Origin: an uncultured Aquimarina sp.
Lineage (GTDB): Bacteria > Bacteroidota > Bacteroidia > Flavobacteriales > Flavobacteriaceae
DNA length: 64,000 bases
Reading direction: 5' to 3'
NCBI GenBank assembly: GCA_947489685.1
Contig: CANLEM010000005.1
Coordinates: forward strand, 62,001 to 126,000
The notes below the pieces were generated by a model. The model was not told the origin of the DNA. It ran no database searches and worked only from the letters and a program-made list of their open reading frames with translations. This document shows, piece by piece, positions 1-8,585 of this stretch. The number at the start of each line of letters is the position of its first letter. Positions within the stretch are counted from its first letter, which is position 1. Position numbers and translations under genes: made by a program.

Positions 1-105
1 AAATAATTGCGGTTATGTAAAATATCTATTTTGTCCTGGCTGGTGGTTAGAGAACTGGGGTTTTCCCCTTATGTACAATTTAAATACCTCATAATTTTAA
101 AACAT

Positions 106-417
106 ATGGAGAACATGAGTGATGTTGCATTAGAAATTACTGATAATGAATTTCTAAGACAATTCGAAACAACAATTGACGGTCAAAAGGCAAAAATTGA
201 GTACGCACTTCAAGAAAGAAAAATTTTTCTCACCAAGCTTATCATGAGTGAAGAGCAAATTGACAAAGGGTATGAGCAAGATTTTATCGTTGCAGTTTTT
301 AACCTAATCCAAGAACGCAATATCAGATTGGTACCAACAAGTCCGATTATTGCTAAATTTATGAGAAAAAACAGAAGAAAATACAAAGATTTGTTACCTG
401 TAGGAATCAACCTATAG
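106..417 (+). CDS. small GNAT-fold N-acetyltransferase-like protein
   Basis: This 103-aa protein resembles the short single-domain GNAT proteins (COG2388/YjdJ type), which have the acetyl-CoA fold but few known substrates. The family-like stretch runs from FETTIDGQKAKIEYALQER through the C-terminal SPIIAKFMRKNRRKYKDLL, where the conserved segment before the last helix lies. I chose the ATG at 106; a second ATG at 115 (MSDVAL) is equally possible. The frame stays open upstream to position 7, but that part does not look like protein of this family. It is a monocistronic gene followed by a strong hairpin. The family assignment is fairly good; the substrate is unknown. Confidence 0.75.
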   Translation: MENMSDVALEITDNEFLRQFETTIDGQKAKIEYALQERKIFLTKLIMSEEQIDKGYEQDFIVAVFNLIQERNIRLVPTSPIIAKFMRKNRRKYKDLLPVGINL

Positions 418-437
418 TATCATCTATATCAAATCAT

Positions 438-467
438 AAAAAAATCTGCCTAACCGCAGATTTTTTT
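438..467. terminator. bidirectional intrinsic terminator
   Basis: A perfect 12-bp stem (438-449 with 456-467, loop CTAACC) has its A/T ends forming a U-tract on both strands. It lies between the convergent acetyltransferase gene and mtaB, so it can end both transcripts. Confidence 0.8.
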
Positions 468-558
468 TATTTCTAATATCCAATTAACCCCAGGAGATTG
501 ATTGAAAACTTCCTTGTCTTCGATACAATTTTCTTACGCCGAATTTAAATTAATAGTA

Positions 559-1887
559 TTAGATCTTAATCTGTTCTTTTACAAAATCAAACCGAACCAT
601 TCCGTCGTCGGCTATCTCGGTAAGCGTTACTGTGTGTAGTGTATTTACATAAGATGGATCCCATGGCATTTTTACTTTTACATAGTTCTCTGTAAACCCA
701 TGGATATACCCTTCTTTGTTTTCGGATTCGAATAATACTACTCGTTCTGTATGTAATTGACTTTCATAAAAAGCCCTTCTCTTTTTGGCAGATAACCCTC
801 GTAACATCTTACTTCTCTTCTTTCGAATATCCATTGGCACTACTCCATCCAAATCTGCTGCCACGGTATTATCTCTTTCAGAATAGGTAAATACATGAAG
901 GTAAGAAATATCAAGTTCTGACAGGAAATTATACGTATCCAAAAAATGATCTTCGGTCTCTCCAGGAAAACCAACAATAACATCAACCCCAATACAGGCA
1001 TGCAGCATTACTTCTTTGATCTTACGTACACGATCCACATACAAACCAGATAAATATCTACGTCGCATTAATTTTAGGATTTCGTCATTACCAGATTGCA
1101 ATGGAATATGAAAATGCGGAACAAAAGTACGTGACCCCGCCACAAAATCTATAGTTTCGTTTTTCAATAAATTTGGTTCTATAGACGAAATTCGTAATCG
1201 CTCAATACCATCAACCTTATCCAATGCCTGTACAAGTTCAAAAAAGGTATGTTCGTGTTTTTTATTACCAAACTCCCCCTTACCGTAATCTCCTATATTT
1301 ACTCCTGTAAGTACAATTTCTTTAATCCCCTTCTCAGAAATCTCCTTTGCATTTTTTAATACATTATCAAGGGTATCACTACGCGAAATCCCACGAGCCA
1401 GAGGTATCGTACAATAGGTACATTTATAATCACATCCGTCTTGTACTTTCAAAAAAGCTCTGGTTCTATCCCCTATCGAATAACTTCCTACATAAAAATC
1501 TGCTTCTTCGATTTCACAAGAGTGTACCTCTCCAAAATCATTTTTAGAAAGATCATGGATATAATCTGTAATTTTAAATTTTTCGGTAGCACCCAAAACA
1601 AGATCCACACCATCTACATCTGCCAGTTCTTTTGGCTTTAGCTGCGCATAGCATCCCACAGCTGCAACAAAGGCATCTGGATTTACTTTTTGCGCTTGCT
1701 TTACGATGGTTTTAAATCTTTTATCGGCATTCTCGGTGACCGAACAGGTATTAATTACATAGATATCTGCATTCTCAGAAAAATCAACACGATCAAATCC
1801 TTCATCTGTAAAATTTCTAGCAATAGTAGATGTTTCTGAAAAATTCAGCTTACAACCCAATGTATAAAACGCAACTTTTTTTCTCAT
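559..1887 (-). CDS. mtaB: tRNA t6A37 methylthiotransferase MtaB
   Basis: This radical-SAM methylthiotransferase converts t6A37 to ms2t6A37 in tRNAs reading ANN codons. It is 442 aa, normal for the family. The N-terminal UPF0004 domain carries the three cluster cysteines in GCKLNFSE, NTCSVTENAD and VGCYAQ. The radical-SAM motif CDYKCTYC is at about residues 151-158, and a TRAM-like segment ends the protein. The start at 1887 gives MRKKVAFYTLGCKLN; the open frame runs back to 1998, but a -7 box (TATATTTG, minus strand) at 1956-1963 lies inside that extension, so the long form is unlikely. It is divergent from the peptide-binding lipoprotein gene. Confidence 0.93.
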   Translation of the reverse strand: MRKKVAFYTLGCKLNFSETSTIARNFTDEGFDRVDFSENADIYVINTCSVTENADKRFKTIVKQAQKVNPDAFVAAVGCYAQLKPKELADVDGVDLVLGATEKFKITDYIHDLSKNDFGEVHSCEIEEADFYVGSYSIGDRTRAFLKVQDGCDYKCTYCTIPLARGISRSDTLDNVLKNAKEISEKGIKEIVLTGVNIGDYGKGEFGNKKHEHTFFELVQALDKVDGIERLRISSIEPNLLKNETIDFVAGSRTFVPHFHIPLQSGNDEILKLMRRRYLSGLYVDRVRKIKEVMLHACIGVDVIVGFPGETEDHFLDTYNFLSELDISYLHVFTYSERDNTVAADLDGVVPMDIRKKRSKMLRGLSAKKRRAFYESQLHTERVVLFESENKEGYIHGFTENYVKVKMPWDPSYVNTLHTVTLTEIADDGMVRFDFVKEQIKI

Positions 1888-1955
1888 AAAACCTCTTCTT
1901 GTTTCCGTGTAGATAGAAATCTCGCTATATTTACCTTTAATAATTTTTGAGGGTG

Positions 1956-1963
1956 CAAATATA
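1956..1963 (-). promoter_or_regulatory. mtaB promoter -7 box
   Basis: On the minus strand this reads TATATTTG, a perfect match to the Bacteroidetes -7 consensus TAnnTTTG, about 70 nt ahead of the mtaB ATG. No clear -33 TTTG is seen. Confidence 0.55.
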
Positions 1964-1987
1964 CCAACAATAATCCGTTTACTAAAA

Positions 1988-3622
1988 TTGAAATACAATC
2001 ATCTTTTCTTTATAATTCGCTATTTAACAACACTTTACTTGTTCTTTACTTTAGTATCCTGTTCAAAAAGTAACAATGACGGTAAGGATCATTTGGTATT
2101 TAGGTATAACCAGTATGAGAACGTAAGCTCATTAGATCCTGCTTTTGCACGAGATGTGGCTAATATTTGGTCAACAAATCAACTATTTAATGGCTTAGTT
2201 CAATTAGATGATTCTTTACACATCATACCTGACATTGCCAAACGCTGGGAAATTTCGGAAGACGGATTGCACTATTCATTTATCTTAAGAAATGACGTAA
2301 AGTTTCATAAACACCCACAATTCGATACAGCAGACAGTACCAGAAACGTTATCGCAACGGATTTTGCGTATAGTTTTGACAGATTAGTCGATCCAAAGGT
2401 AGCTTCTCCCGGAAATTGGGTATTAAAAACTGTTGAATCCTACAGAGCGGTTAACGACACTATTTTTGAAATTCGTCTCAAAAAACCTTTTCCGGCATTT
2501 TTGGGATTGATGAGTATGCGCTATTGTTCTGTGGTGCCTAAAGAGATCGTTACCCATCATGGTAGTCAATTTAGAGCCAACCCTGTTGGTACAGGACCTT
2601 TTAAATTTAAATTATGGGAAGAAAACGTCAAACTCGTTTTTAGAAAAAACGAATTGTATTTTGAAAAAGATAAAAACGGAAAACAACTTCCTTATCTAGA
2701 AGCCGTAGCGGTTACTTTTTTACCCGATAAACAAAGTGAGTTTTTACAATTTGCCAAAGGAAATATTGACCTGCTCAATAGTTTAGATGCTTCGTATAAA
2801 GATGAATTATTGACACCTATGGGTAAATTACGAGATACTTATAAAGATCGCGTTAATATTAGCAAAGGGCCATACTTAAACTCCGAATATCTTGGTTTTT
2901 ATCTAGATACCAATAAAGATGAGATTAAATCCAGCCTACTGCGTAAAGCGGTAAATCATGGGTTTGATAGAGTAAAAATGATCACTTATCTTAAAAATGG
3001 TATTGGTATGCCCGCCATCAATGGATTTATCCCCAAAGGGATACCCGGATACAACAATATAAAAGGATACGAATACAATCCCGAAAAATCGAGACAATTG
3101 GTAGAAGCGTATAAAAAAGAAACTGGTGACACTGAGCCAACGATTAGAATCGCTACCGATGCCAATTATCAAAGTATTTGTGAATACATCCAACGAGAGC
3201 TGGAAAAAGTAGGAATCAATATCATTGTAGATGTGATGCCTTCGTCCACCATTCGACAAAAAAAATGGGCTGGTAAACTAGATACGTTTAGAGCCAGTTG
3301 GATTGCCGATTACCCGGATGCAGAGAATTTTTTATCGCCGTACTATAGCAAAAATCATACGCCTAACGGCCCTAACTATACACATTTTAAAAATGAAACT
3401 TTTGATAGGCTATATGAAGAAAGTTTTTTGATTACCGATACCAAACTACGGGAGCAACATTACGCCAAAATGGATTCGATTATTGTAGCCCACGCCCCTA
3501 TTGTACCACTGTATTATGATGAAGTGGTTCGGTTTACACAAAAAAATGTGAGAGGATTAACCAATAACCCTCAAAACTTTCTGATTCTAAAAAGAGTCTG
3601 GAAAGAAAAAAAGGAAAACTAA
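1988..3622 (+). CDS. ABC transporter substrate-binding lipoprotein, peptide (SBP family 5)
   Basis: This 544-aa extracytoplasmic solute-binding protein of family 5 (DppA/OppA/NikA type) should capture oligopeptides or similar ligands for an ABC importer. A hydrophobic N-terminus ends in the lipobox LVSC at about residues 22-25, so it is a lipoprotein. The family pattern is present: YNQYENVSSLDPAFARD near the N-terminus, GTGPFKF mid-protein, and PIVPLYYDEVVRFTQKNVRG near the end. The start must be TTG at 1988 because no ATG or GTG precedes the signal peptide. No permease or ATPase genes are adjacent, so its transporter partner is elsewhere. Its stop overlaps the end of the convergent nucleotidyltransferase gene by 4 bp. 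Confidence 0.88.
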   Translation: MKYNHLFFIIRYLTTLYLFFTLVSCSKSNNDGKDHLVFRYNQYENVSSLDPAFARDVANIWSTNQLFNGLVQLDDSLHIIPDIAKRWEISEDGLHYSFILRNDVKFHKHPQFDTADSTRNVIATDFAYSFDRLVDPKVASPGNWVLKTVESYRAVNDTIFEIRLKKPFPAFLGLMSMRYCSVVPKEIVTHHGSQFRANPVGTGPFKFKLWEENVKLVFRKNELYFEKDKNGKQLPYLEAVAVTFLPDKQSEFLQFAKGNIDLLNSLDASYKDELLTPMGKLRDTYKDRVNISKGPYLNSEYLGFYLDTNKDEIKSSLLRKAVNHGFDRVKMITYLKNGIGMPAINGFIPKGIPGYNNIKGYEYNPEKSRQLVEAYKKETGDTEPTIRIATDANYQSICEYIQRELEKVGINIIVDVMPSSTIRQKKWAGKLDTFRASWIADYPDAENFLSPYYSKNHTPNGPNYTHFKNETFDRLYEESFLITDTKLREQHYAKMDSIIVAHAPIVPLYYDEVVRFTQKNVRGLTNNPQNFLILKRVWKEKKEN

Positions 3623-4794
3623 TCGTTTTTTCTCCAGGTTTTAGTTTCCTCAAAAATATGTTCCAAAATCGCCTTGTCTTGCTCGGTGAACTCTTCTTTT
3701 CGTCTAGCCATAACTACTTTACATACCTCAAAAGCCTTTTTTGTAAGATAAGTTGTAAAACCACCACTACCACCCCAACTATAACTAGGGATAAAATTAC
3801 GCGGAAAACCTCCACCAAAGATATTTGCATTTACTCCCACTACGGTACCGGTATTAAACATCGTATTGATGCCACATTTGGAGTGATCACCCATCATCAA
3901 ACCACAAAACTGCAATCCAGTTTTTGCAAAGCCTTCGGTTTCATAACTCCAAAGACGCACAGGAGCATAATTATTTTTAAGATTAGAGGTATTGGTATCT
4001 GCTCCCAGATTACACCATTCTCCTAGTACCGTGTTACCTATAAAACCATCATGGCCTTTATTAGAGTATCCAAATATCACCGAGTTGCTTACCTCACCCC
4101 CAACTTTGGAGTGCGGCCCTACCGTGGTACCGCCATATATTTTTGCTCCCATTTTTATGGTAGCATGATCACATAAGGCAAAAGGACCACGTATCATACT
4201 GCCTTCCATAATTTCGGCGTCTTTACCTATATATATCGGGCCTTTGCTTGCGTTAAGTATTGCAAACTCAACTGTTGCTCCTTCTTCGATAAACACATTT
4301 TCTGGAGCGATCACTTTATTACTATCTGGTATTGGTTGCCCCTCTCTGCCCGCGGTTAAGAATTCAAAATCCTGCCGTATTGCCTCTTCATTTTTAGAAA
4401 ATATATCCCACGTATTTTTAACCGTAAGCACATCTTGATCAAAGGTGATTATTTCGTAGGTATCAAAATCTACTTCTTCCCCTTCTTTTACATAAAAAGC
4501 AATAGGCTCATCATTATCAAAAATTGCTTGATTTGGCCCTAGTTCTTTAACAATTTTAACAAGATTTTTGGAGGGCACATACGCTGCATTGATCATTATA
4601 TTATCGACCAACTCCACCATGGGGAACTTATCACTCAAATACTCCTCGGTTACGGTAGAAGTGGCGTACCCCAAGTATTGTTCCCATTTTTCTCGTATGG
4701 TAAGAATACCAATTCGTATATCTGCTACAGGTCGTGTATAAGTAAAAGGAAGGAGTGCTTTGCGCGAAGCCCCATCAAAAAGAATATAATTCAT
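3619..4794 (-). CDS. GlmU-family sugar-nucleotidyltransferase-like protein
   Basis: This 391-aa protein has a nucleotidyltransferase-like N-terminus (MNYILFDGASRKALLPFTYTR, with RPVADIRIG following) and a C-terminal left-handed beta-helix made of hexapeptide repeats (IYIGKDAEIMEGSMIRGPFA and onward). In Flavobacteria this GlmU-related protein commonly sits next to rpmE2, as here. Whether it has UDP-GlcNAc pyrophosphorylase or acetyltransferase activity is uncertain, since the canonical N-terminal LxxGxGTRM loop is not visible. The ATG at 4794 is preferred over the in-frame upstream start at 4833, which would add 13 non-conserved residues. Confidence 0.82.
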   Translation of the reverse strand: MNYILFDGASRKALLPFTYTRPVADIRIGILTIREKWEQYLGYATSTVTEEYLSDKFPMVELVDNIMINAAYVPSKNLVKIVKELGPNQAIFDNDEPIAFYVKEGEEVDFDTYEIITFDQDVLTVKNTWDIFSKNEEAIRQDFEFLTAGREGQPIPDSNKVIAPENVFIEEGATVEFAILNASKGPIYIGKDAEIMEGSMIRGPFALCDHATIKMGAKIYGGTTVGPHSKVGGEVSNSVIFGYSNKGHDGFIGNTVLGEWCNLGADTNTSNLKNNYAPVRLWSYETEGFAKTGLQFCGLMMGDHSKCGINTMFNTGTVVGVNANIFGGGFPRNFIPSYSWGGSGGFTTYLTKKAFEVCKVVMARRKEEFTEQDKAILEHIFEETKTWRKND

Positions 4795-4912
4795 TGGTAT
4801 ACTTCTTTTATTTCGTTGATTTTTGGTAAACACATATCAAAGTATTGTTTTGAAACGTAATATCTTAGCATTTTCACAAAACAAGCTTTGCTATTTAATG
4901 TATAAAAATAAA

Positions 4913-4939
4913 AAAAGCCTTTCATAAAGAAAGGCTTTT
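4913..4939 (-). terminator. intrinsic terminator after rpmE2
   Basis: An 11-bp perfect stem (4913-4923 with 4929-4939, 5-nt loop), read on the minus strand, is followed by seven U residues. It lies just downstream of rpmE2 and upstream of the GlmU-like gene, so the two genes may be transcribed separately. Confidence 0.82.
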
Positions 4940-4957
4940 ATAAATTGTATCACCAAA

Positions 4958-5209
4958 TTATTTTTTGAATTTGGCGTATTTGTTTTTGAACTTGTCGATA
5001 CGTCCTGCAGTATCGATAAGTTTTGATTTACCAGTATAAAATGGATGAGAACTTCTAGAAATCTCTAGTTTTACTAGCGGATACTCTACACCATCAACAT
5101 CGATAGTCTCTTTTGTATTCGCAGTAGACTTAGTTAAAAAAACCTCATCGTTAGACATATCTTTAAAAGCTACTAATCTATAATTTTCTGGGTGAATACC
5201 TTTTCTCAT
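4958..5209 (-). CDS. rpmE2: 50S ribosomal protein L31 type B
   Basis: This 83-aa protein is a complete type B L31 of the large ribosomal subunit. It begins [20 protein letters not shown] and contains the family segment [20 protein letters not shown] followed by [10 protein letters not shown]. The zinc-binding cysteines of the type A paralog are absent, which defines the zinc-independent form. The ATG at 5209 matches the conserved N-terminus; the frame is open to 5239, but that extension has no family match. A promoter with both boxes lies upstream at 5237-5266. Confidence 0.95.
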   Translation of the reverse strand: MRKGIHPENYRLVAFKDMSNDEVFLTKSTANTKETIDVDGVEYPLVKLEISRSSHPFYTGKSKLIDTAGRIDKFKNKYAKFKK

Positions 5210-5236
5210 TGTATTATCTTTTCTTTTTTCGAGCTG

Positions 5237-5266
5237 CAAATTTACAACTAATTTCTTAATTGCAAA
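5237..5266 (-). promoter_or_regulatory. rpmE2 promoter (TTTG-N18-TAAATTTG)
   Basis: Read on the minus strand, TTTG (5263-5266) and TAAATTTG (5237-5244) are separated by 18 nt. This fits the Bacteroidetes -33/-7 promoter very well and lies about 30 nt before the rpmE2 ATG. Confidence 0.75.
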
Positions 5267-5308
5267 ATATTTTTTTGTGATAATAAGAATAAGTACTAAT
5301 ATATTTAA

Positions 5309-5815
5309 CTATCCTCCATTATTTGAATCATCTTCTTCTGAAGTAGTATCGCCACTACCTATACAACAATACCATGTAAGTATTCTATCTAAACCATCAC
5401 TACCGGTATTGATAACTTCCTCACAACAAGTAGCTTGTTTACCTTCACCTGTGGATACATTAATAAATAATGATTCTAATTGATTAGCGATATGAAAAAA
5501 TTCTTCATCAGTTAAATTTAGAGATTCTAACTTATAAAACAAATCTAAAAACATTTGTGTCTGAGATCCTAAAAATTCCTGAACTAATGCCTCTATTTCC
5601 TCCTCGTTTAATTCATTCGAAGAGTTTTTTAAGGACATTACATTTACAAATTTTTCGTATTTTCCTGTCTTTACAGCACTTTTATTAAATTCAATAAGTG
5701 TTTGTTTTACCAAAAGTTCTTTTTCGGCCTGAGAAATCTCATTAACCTCATCTTTAGTACAGGATGATACTCCTATAACCATGAGGGCTATCATATAAAG
5801 TAGTAATTTTTTCAT
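5309..5815 (-). CDS. small Cys-rich lipoprotein of unknown function
   Basis: I do not recognise a family for this 168-aa protein. It has a signal peptide with a lipobox (VSSC, residues 16-19), a charged mostly helical middle (repeated Glu/Leu from about residue 25 to 115), and a C-terminus with two CC pairs (ATCCEEV and WYCCIGS) before a low-complexity acidic tail SEEDDSNNGG. The paired cysteines suggest a disulfide-stabilised periplasmic tip. It is not in an obvious operon: rpmE2 lies downstream on the same strand but has its own promoter. Confidence 0.7.
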   Translation of the reverse strand: MKKLLLYMIALMVIGVSSCTKDEVNEISQAEKELLVKQTLIEFNKSAVKTGKYEKFVNVMSLKNSSNELNEEEIEALVQEFLGSQTQMFLDLFYKLESLNLTDEEFFHIANQLESLFINVSTGEGKQATCCEEVINTGSDGLDRILTWYCCIGSGDTTSEEDDSNNGG

Positions 5816-6146
5816 AAATAAGAGTTTTGTTAATATATTTTATACAATTTTAAAATTGGGGTGAACAATTTTTAAAAAAATCTTGGTGTGTTTTTATAAA
5901 ACTTAAACTTTAACACCTTTAAAACACATGATATCAACTATTTAACATTTCACGCTTCATATCAGCGTTTCCCCTTATTTTACGCTAGCTGACACCATAT
6001 TTAAGCTACGGAAAAACCGTAAACATTTGATAAATATACGATAAAAATATGAAATAACCCGATAAAGTGCTATTTTTATGACATCTGTAACATTTTAGTA
6101 TATTTGTCAACCAGCTATTAAAATTTAAAAAATATTATAACAACGT
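5816..6146. other. intergenic region with palindrome and promoter
   Basis: This divergent, AT-rich gap lies between the Cys-rich lipoprotein gene and the first DUF4199 gene. It contains a short perfect palindrome TACGG-AAAAA-CCGTA at 6007-6021 and the DUF4199 promoter box at 6099-6106. I see no gene in it. Confidence 0.5.
6086..6106 (+). promoter_or_regulatory. DUF4199 gene 1 promoter (duplicated 20-mer)
   Basis: The 20-mer tgtaacattttagtatattt ends in TATATTTG, a perfect -7 box (6099-6106). The same 20-mer recurs at 6851-6870 at exactly the same distance (41 nt) from the start of the second DUF4199 gene. Confidence 0.65.
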
Positions 6147-6677
6147 ATGGGAGAAACTACTATTTCTACTAAAAAATATATCATCATATATGGAGTTATC
6201 TTAGGAATTCTATGGGTTATATATAGTGTAATAAGATATATAACTGGCTACGTAACTGGCGGGAATTGGCTACTTCCAATTATTGAATTCTCTATTCATA
6301 TCGGAGTAATTTTTTATGCTATAAAAAAATATAAGAATGCAAATTATGGTTTCTTAAGATTGCGAGAAGCTATAATGATTGGTCTTGGTATGGCTTTAAT
6401 AGCTGGTGTTACAGCCATACTCTGGAATGTCTTTTTGGAAAATGTACTAGAACCGGAATTATTTAATGAAATCCGTCAATCCCGTCAAGAGGATATCATA
6501 AAACAGAACCCTGATTTATCAGGAGAACAGATTGATCAAAAAATCGCCAGTACGAAAGAAATTGGCTCATCTTATCTAACATCCTTAATTGTTCTAATCT
6601 GGAATCTTCTGTTGGGGCTAATTATTTCTCTCTTTGCCGGGGCCATCATGCAAAAAAACCCTGATCCATTTGAGTAG
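6147..6677 (+). CDS. DUF4199 domain membrane protein (paralog 1)
   Basis: This is a 176-aa inner-membrane protein of the DUF4199 family, common in Bacteroidetes and of unknown function. Four hydrophobic segments are visible at about residues 12-30, 40-60, 75-100 and 140-168. Between TM3 and TM4 is the soluble loop typical of the family (IRQSRQEDIIKQNPDLSGEQ). The same architecture and loop motif (NPDFTQEQVDQ) occur in the next gene, so the two are tandem paralogs. The region between them has its own copy of the promoter, so they are not obligatorily co-transcribed. Confidence 0.83.
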   Translation: MGETTISTKKYIIIYGVILGILWVIYSVIRYITGYVTGGNWLLPIIEFSIHIGVIFYAIKKYKNANYGFLRLREAIMIGLGMALIAGVTAILWNVFLENVLEPELFNEIRQSRQEDIIKQNPDLSGEQIDQKIASTKEIGSSYLTSLIVLIWNLLLGLIISLFAGAIMQKNPDPFE

Positions 6678-6850
6678 TTTTTTATTGCACTAAATTTAAT
6701 ATCAAACTTGTTTTAATTTATTCATAAAAGAAGATGGATATGGGCTTCTTTTAACGTCCATTAGTACTTTAAAATAATATTATGCTCTATTAAATGATCT
6801 TATATAGGGCTAAGAATTTTTGGTTAGCAAGACACAATTCTACTTCAACT

Positions 6851-6871
6851 TGTAACATTTTAGTATATTTA
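6851..6871 (+). promoter_or_regulatory. DUF4199 gene 2 promoter (duplicated 20-mer)
   Basis: This is an exact copy of the 20-mer at 6086-6105, with the -7-like box TATATTTA at 6864-6871. It lies 41 nt before the second DUF4199 ATG. Confidence 0.6.
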
Positions 6872-6911
6872 GATACTTATGGTGTATAATTAACCTTAAC
6901 AACATTCAACA

Positions 6912-7439
6912 ATGGAAAATGAAAAAACATCATCAAAAAAGATTATTATCAATTATGGTATTATCTTAGGTATTGTATCTGTACTATTTGGTGCCATCTT
7001 ATATGCTACTGGTATCTATAAGGATCCGCATTGGTCTATTGGTATCTTTGGGTTTGTGATTACTATAGTCGTTTTGGTATATGGTATCAAAGCCTATAAA
7101 ACTGCCAATGGTGGTTTTCTTAATTTAACAGATGCCCTAAAAGTAGGTATCGGCGCTGCATTAATTGGTGGTATTATTTCTAGTGTATGGAGCTTTACGC
7201 TTACTACAGTAATCGAGCCCGATTACTCTGAGCAGGTGATGCAAGTACAAAAAGATAAATTATTAGAAGAAAATCCAGATTTTACACAAGAACAAGTAGA
7301 TCAAATGTTTGCCATACCCGAAAAACTACAAAGTCCTCCTATTGCGTTCGCGTTAGGGATCGTAGGTAGTTTATTTGTTGGGTTTATCATTTCTCTTGTC
7401 GCCGGTTTGGTGATGCAAAAGAAACAAGAAATATATTAG
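6912..7439 (+). CDS. DUF4199 domain membrane protein (paralog 2)
   Basis: This 175-aa paralog of the preceding gene starts MENEKTSSKKIIINYGIILG and has four predicted TM segments. The soluble loop EENPDFTQEQVDQMF lies between TM3 and TM4, and the C-terminal GLVMQKK matches the GAIMQKN of paralog 1. The function is unknown; in related genomes DUF4199 genes often precede a GT2 glycosyltransferase, as here, which hints at an envelope role. A strong inverted repeat follows the stop codon. Confidence 0.85.
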   Translation: MENEKTSSKKIIINYGIILGIVSVLFGAILYATGIYKDPHWSIGIFGFVITIVVLVYGIKAYKTANGGFLNLTDALKVGIGAALIGGIISSVWSFTLTTVIEPDYSEQVMQVQKDKLLEENPDFTQEQVDQMFAIPEKLQSPPIAFALGIVGSLFVGFIISLVAGLVMQKKQEIY

Positions 7440-7451
7440 CGTATATAAATC

Positions 7452-7516
7452 TTCTGCCCAATAGGCAGAAACCAAAACAAGGATTGCAAATGTTTTTGCA
7501 ATCCTTGTTTTGGTTT
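7452..7516 (+). terminator. tandem hairpins with perfect 22-bp stem
   Basis: A 7-bp hairpin (7452-7458 with 7464-7470) is followed by a perfect 22-bp inverted repeat (7469-7490 with 7495-7516, loop TGTT). The T-tract after it is interrupted (TTTATTACTTTTTT). It probably ends transcription of the DUF4199 gene; the unusually long stem would also protect the mRNA 3' end. Confidence 0.65.
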
Positions 7517-7574
7517 ATTACTTTTTTCAATAAGTAGAGTTACTTTGTATAAGAAAAAAGAGTTATAATTGCAT

Positions 7575-8528
7575 ATGAATATATCTGTGGTCATACCGCT
7601 GCTTAATGAGCAAGAATCACTTACCGAATTATATAATTGGATCGCAAAAGTGATGCAGTCCAATTCTTTTTCTTATGAGATTATGTTTATCGATGATGGT
7701 AGTACCGATGGTTCTTGGGATACCATTACAGAGCTTTCGCAAAAAGATCCTAATATAAAAGGTATTCGGTTTTTAAAAAACTTTGGTAAATCGCAGGCCC
7801 TACACGCTGGTTTTGGTGTGGTAACAGGTGATGTGGTGATCACAATGGATGCTGATTTGCAGGATAACCCAGAAGAGATCCCAGAGCTATATGATTTGAT
7901 CGTTAAAGATGGATATGATCTAATCTCGGGTTGGAAGAAAAAACGCTACGACTCGGTACTTGCAAAAAATTTACCTTCAAAATTATTTAATGCAGCAGCC
8001 AGAAGTACCTCGGGCGTAAAGCTAAATGATTTTAACTGTGGTTTAAAAGCATACAAAAATATTGTAGTCAAAAATATTGATGTACATGGCGAGATGCACC
8101 GTTATATCCCGGTACTGGCCAAAAATGCAGGTTTTACCAAAATTGGAGAAAAAATAGTACTGCATCAAGCTAGAAAATATGGTAAAACCAAGTTTGGGAT
8201 GAGCCGTTTTATAAATGGTTTTCTAGATTTGATTACCATTTGGTTTATGTCACGCTTTGGGAAACGACCCATGCACTTTTTTGGATTGATCGGCACCATA
8301 TTATTTATCATTGGATTTTCGTTCTCGCTATACCTGGGTATCGATAAGCTTTTTATAGAAACAAAAGGGCGATTGATTGCGCAACGACCAGAATTTTATG
8401 TAGCCTTAACTTCGATGATTTTGGGTACTCAATTTTTTCTTGCAGGGTTCTTAGGAGAAATTATCCTAACCAGTAAAAGAAGCAAAGAGCGTTATAAGAT
8501 CTCAGATACATTACACTTGTCAAAATAG
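7575..8528 (+). CDS. GT2 family glycosyltransferase (DPM/GtrB-like)
   Basis: This 317-aa membrane-anchored GT-A glycosyltransferase starts NISVVIPLLNEQESL. It contains the donor-binding IDDGSTDGSW, the catalytic-site DADLQDNPEEIP and the acceptor-region NDFNCGLKAY. It ends in two TM helices (about residues 230-255 and 265-295). This is the polyprenyl-phosphate glycosyltransferase (GtrB/ArnC/DPM1-like) architecture, which usually moves a sugar from a nucleotide donor to undecaprenyl phosphate. The ATG at 7575 is used; a TTG two codons upstream is possible. The neighbouring phosphohexomutase could supply sugar precursors. Confidence 0.9.
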   Translation: MNISVVIPLLNEQESLTELYNWIAKVMQSNSFSYEIMFIDDGSTDGSWDTITELSQKDPNIKGIRFLKNFGKSQALHAGFGVVTGDVVITMDADLQDNPEEIPELYDLIVKDGYDLISGWKKKRYDSVLAKNLPSKLFNAAARSTSGVKLNDFNCGLKAYKNIVVKNIDVHGEMHRYIPVLAKNAGFTKIGEKIVLHQARKYGKTKFGMSRFINGFLDLITIWFMSRFGKRPMHFFGLIGTILFIIGFSFSLYLGIDKLFIETKGRLIAQRPEFYVALTSMILGTQFFLAGFLGEIILTSKRSKERYKISDTLHLSK

Positions 8529-8585
8529 TTACCCCAGCATTGGCTAATAGCTAAATTCTTAGCCTCTCGCCAAAAAAATAAATCG

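Noticed and set aside
7..105. N-terminal extension of the first acetyltransferase
   Set aside because: The frame is open, but the residues do not resemble the family, and the contained GGGGTTTTCCCC hairpin (57-68) looks like leader DNA; the ATG at 106 is the better start.
3619..3622. Overlap of two convergent stop codons as a frameshift
   Set aside because: Both proteins end at normal family lengths; it is a simple 4-bp tail-to-tail overlap.
6726..6752. Terminator between the two DUF4199 genes
   Set aside because: The 8-bp stem (AAAAGAAG with CTTCTTTT) has an 11-nt loop and is not followed by a T-tract; too weak to call.
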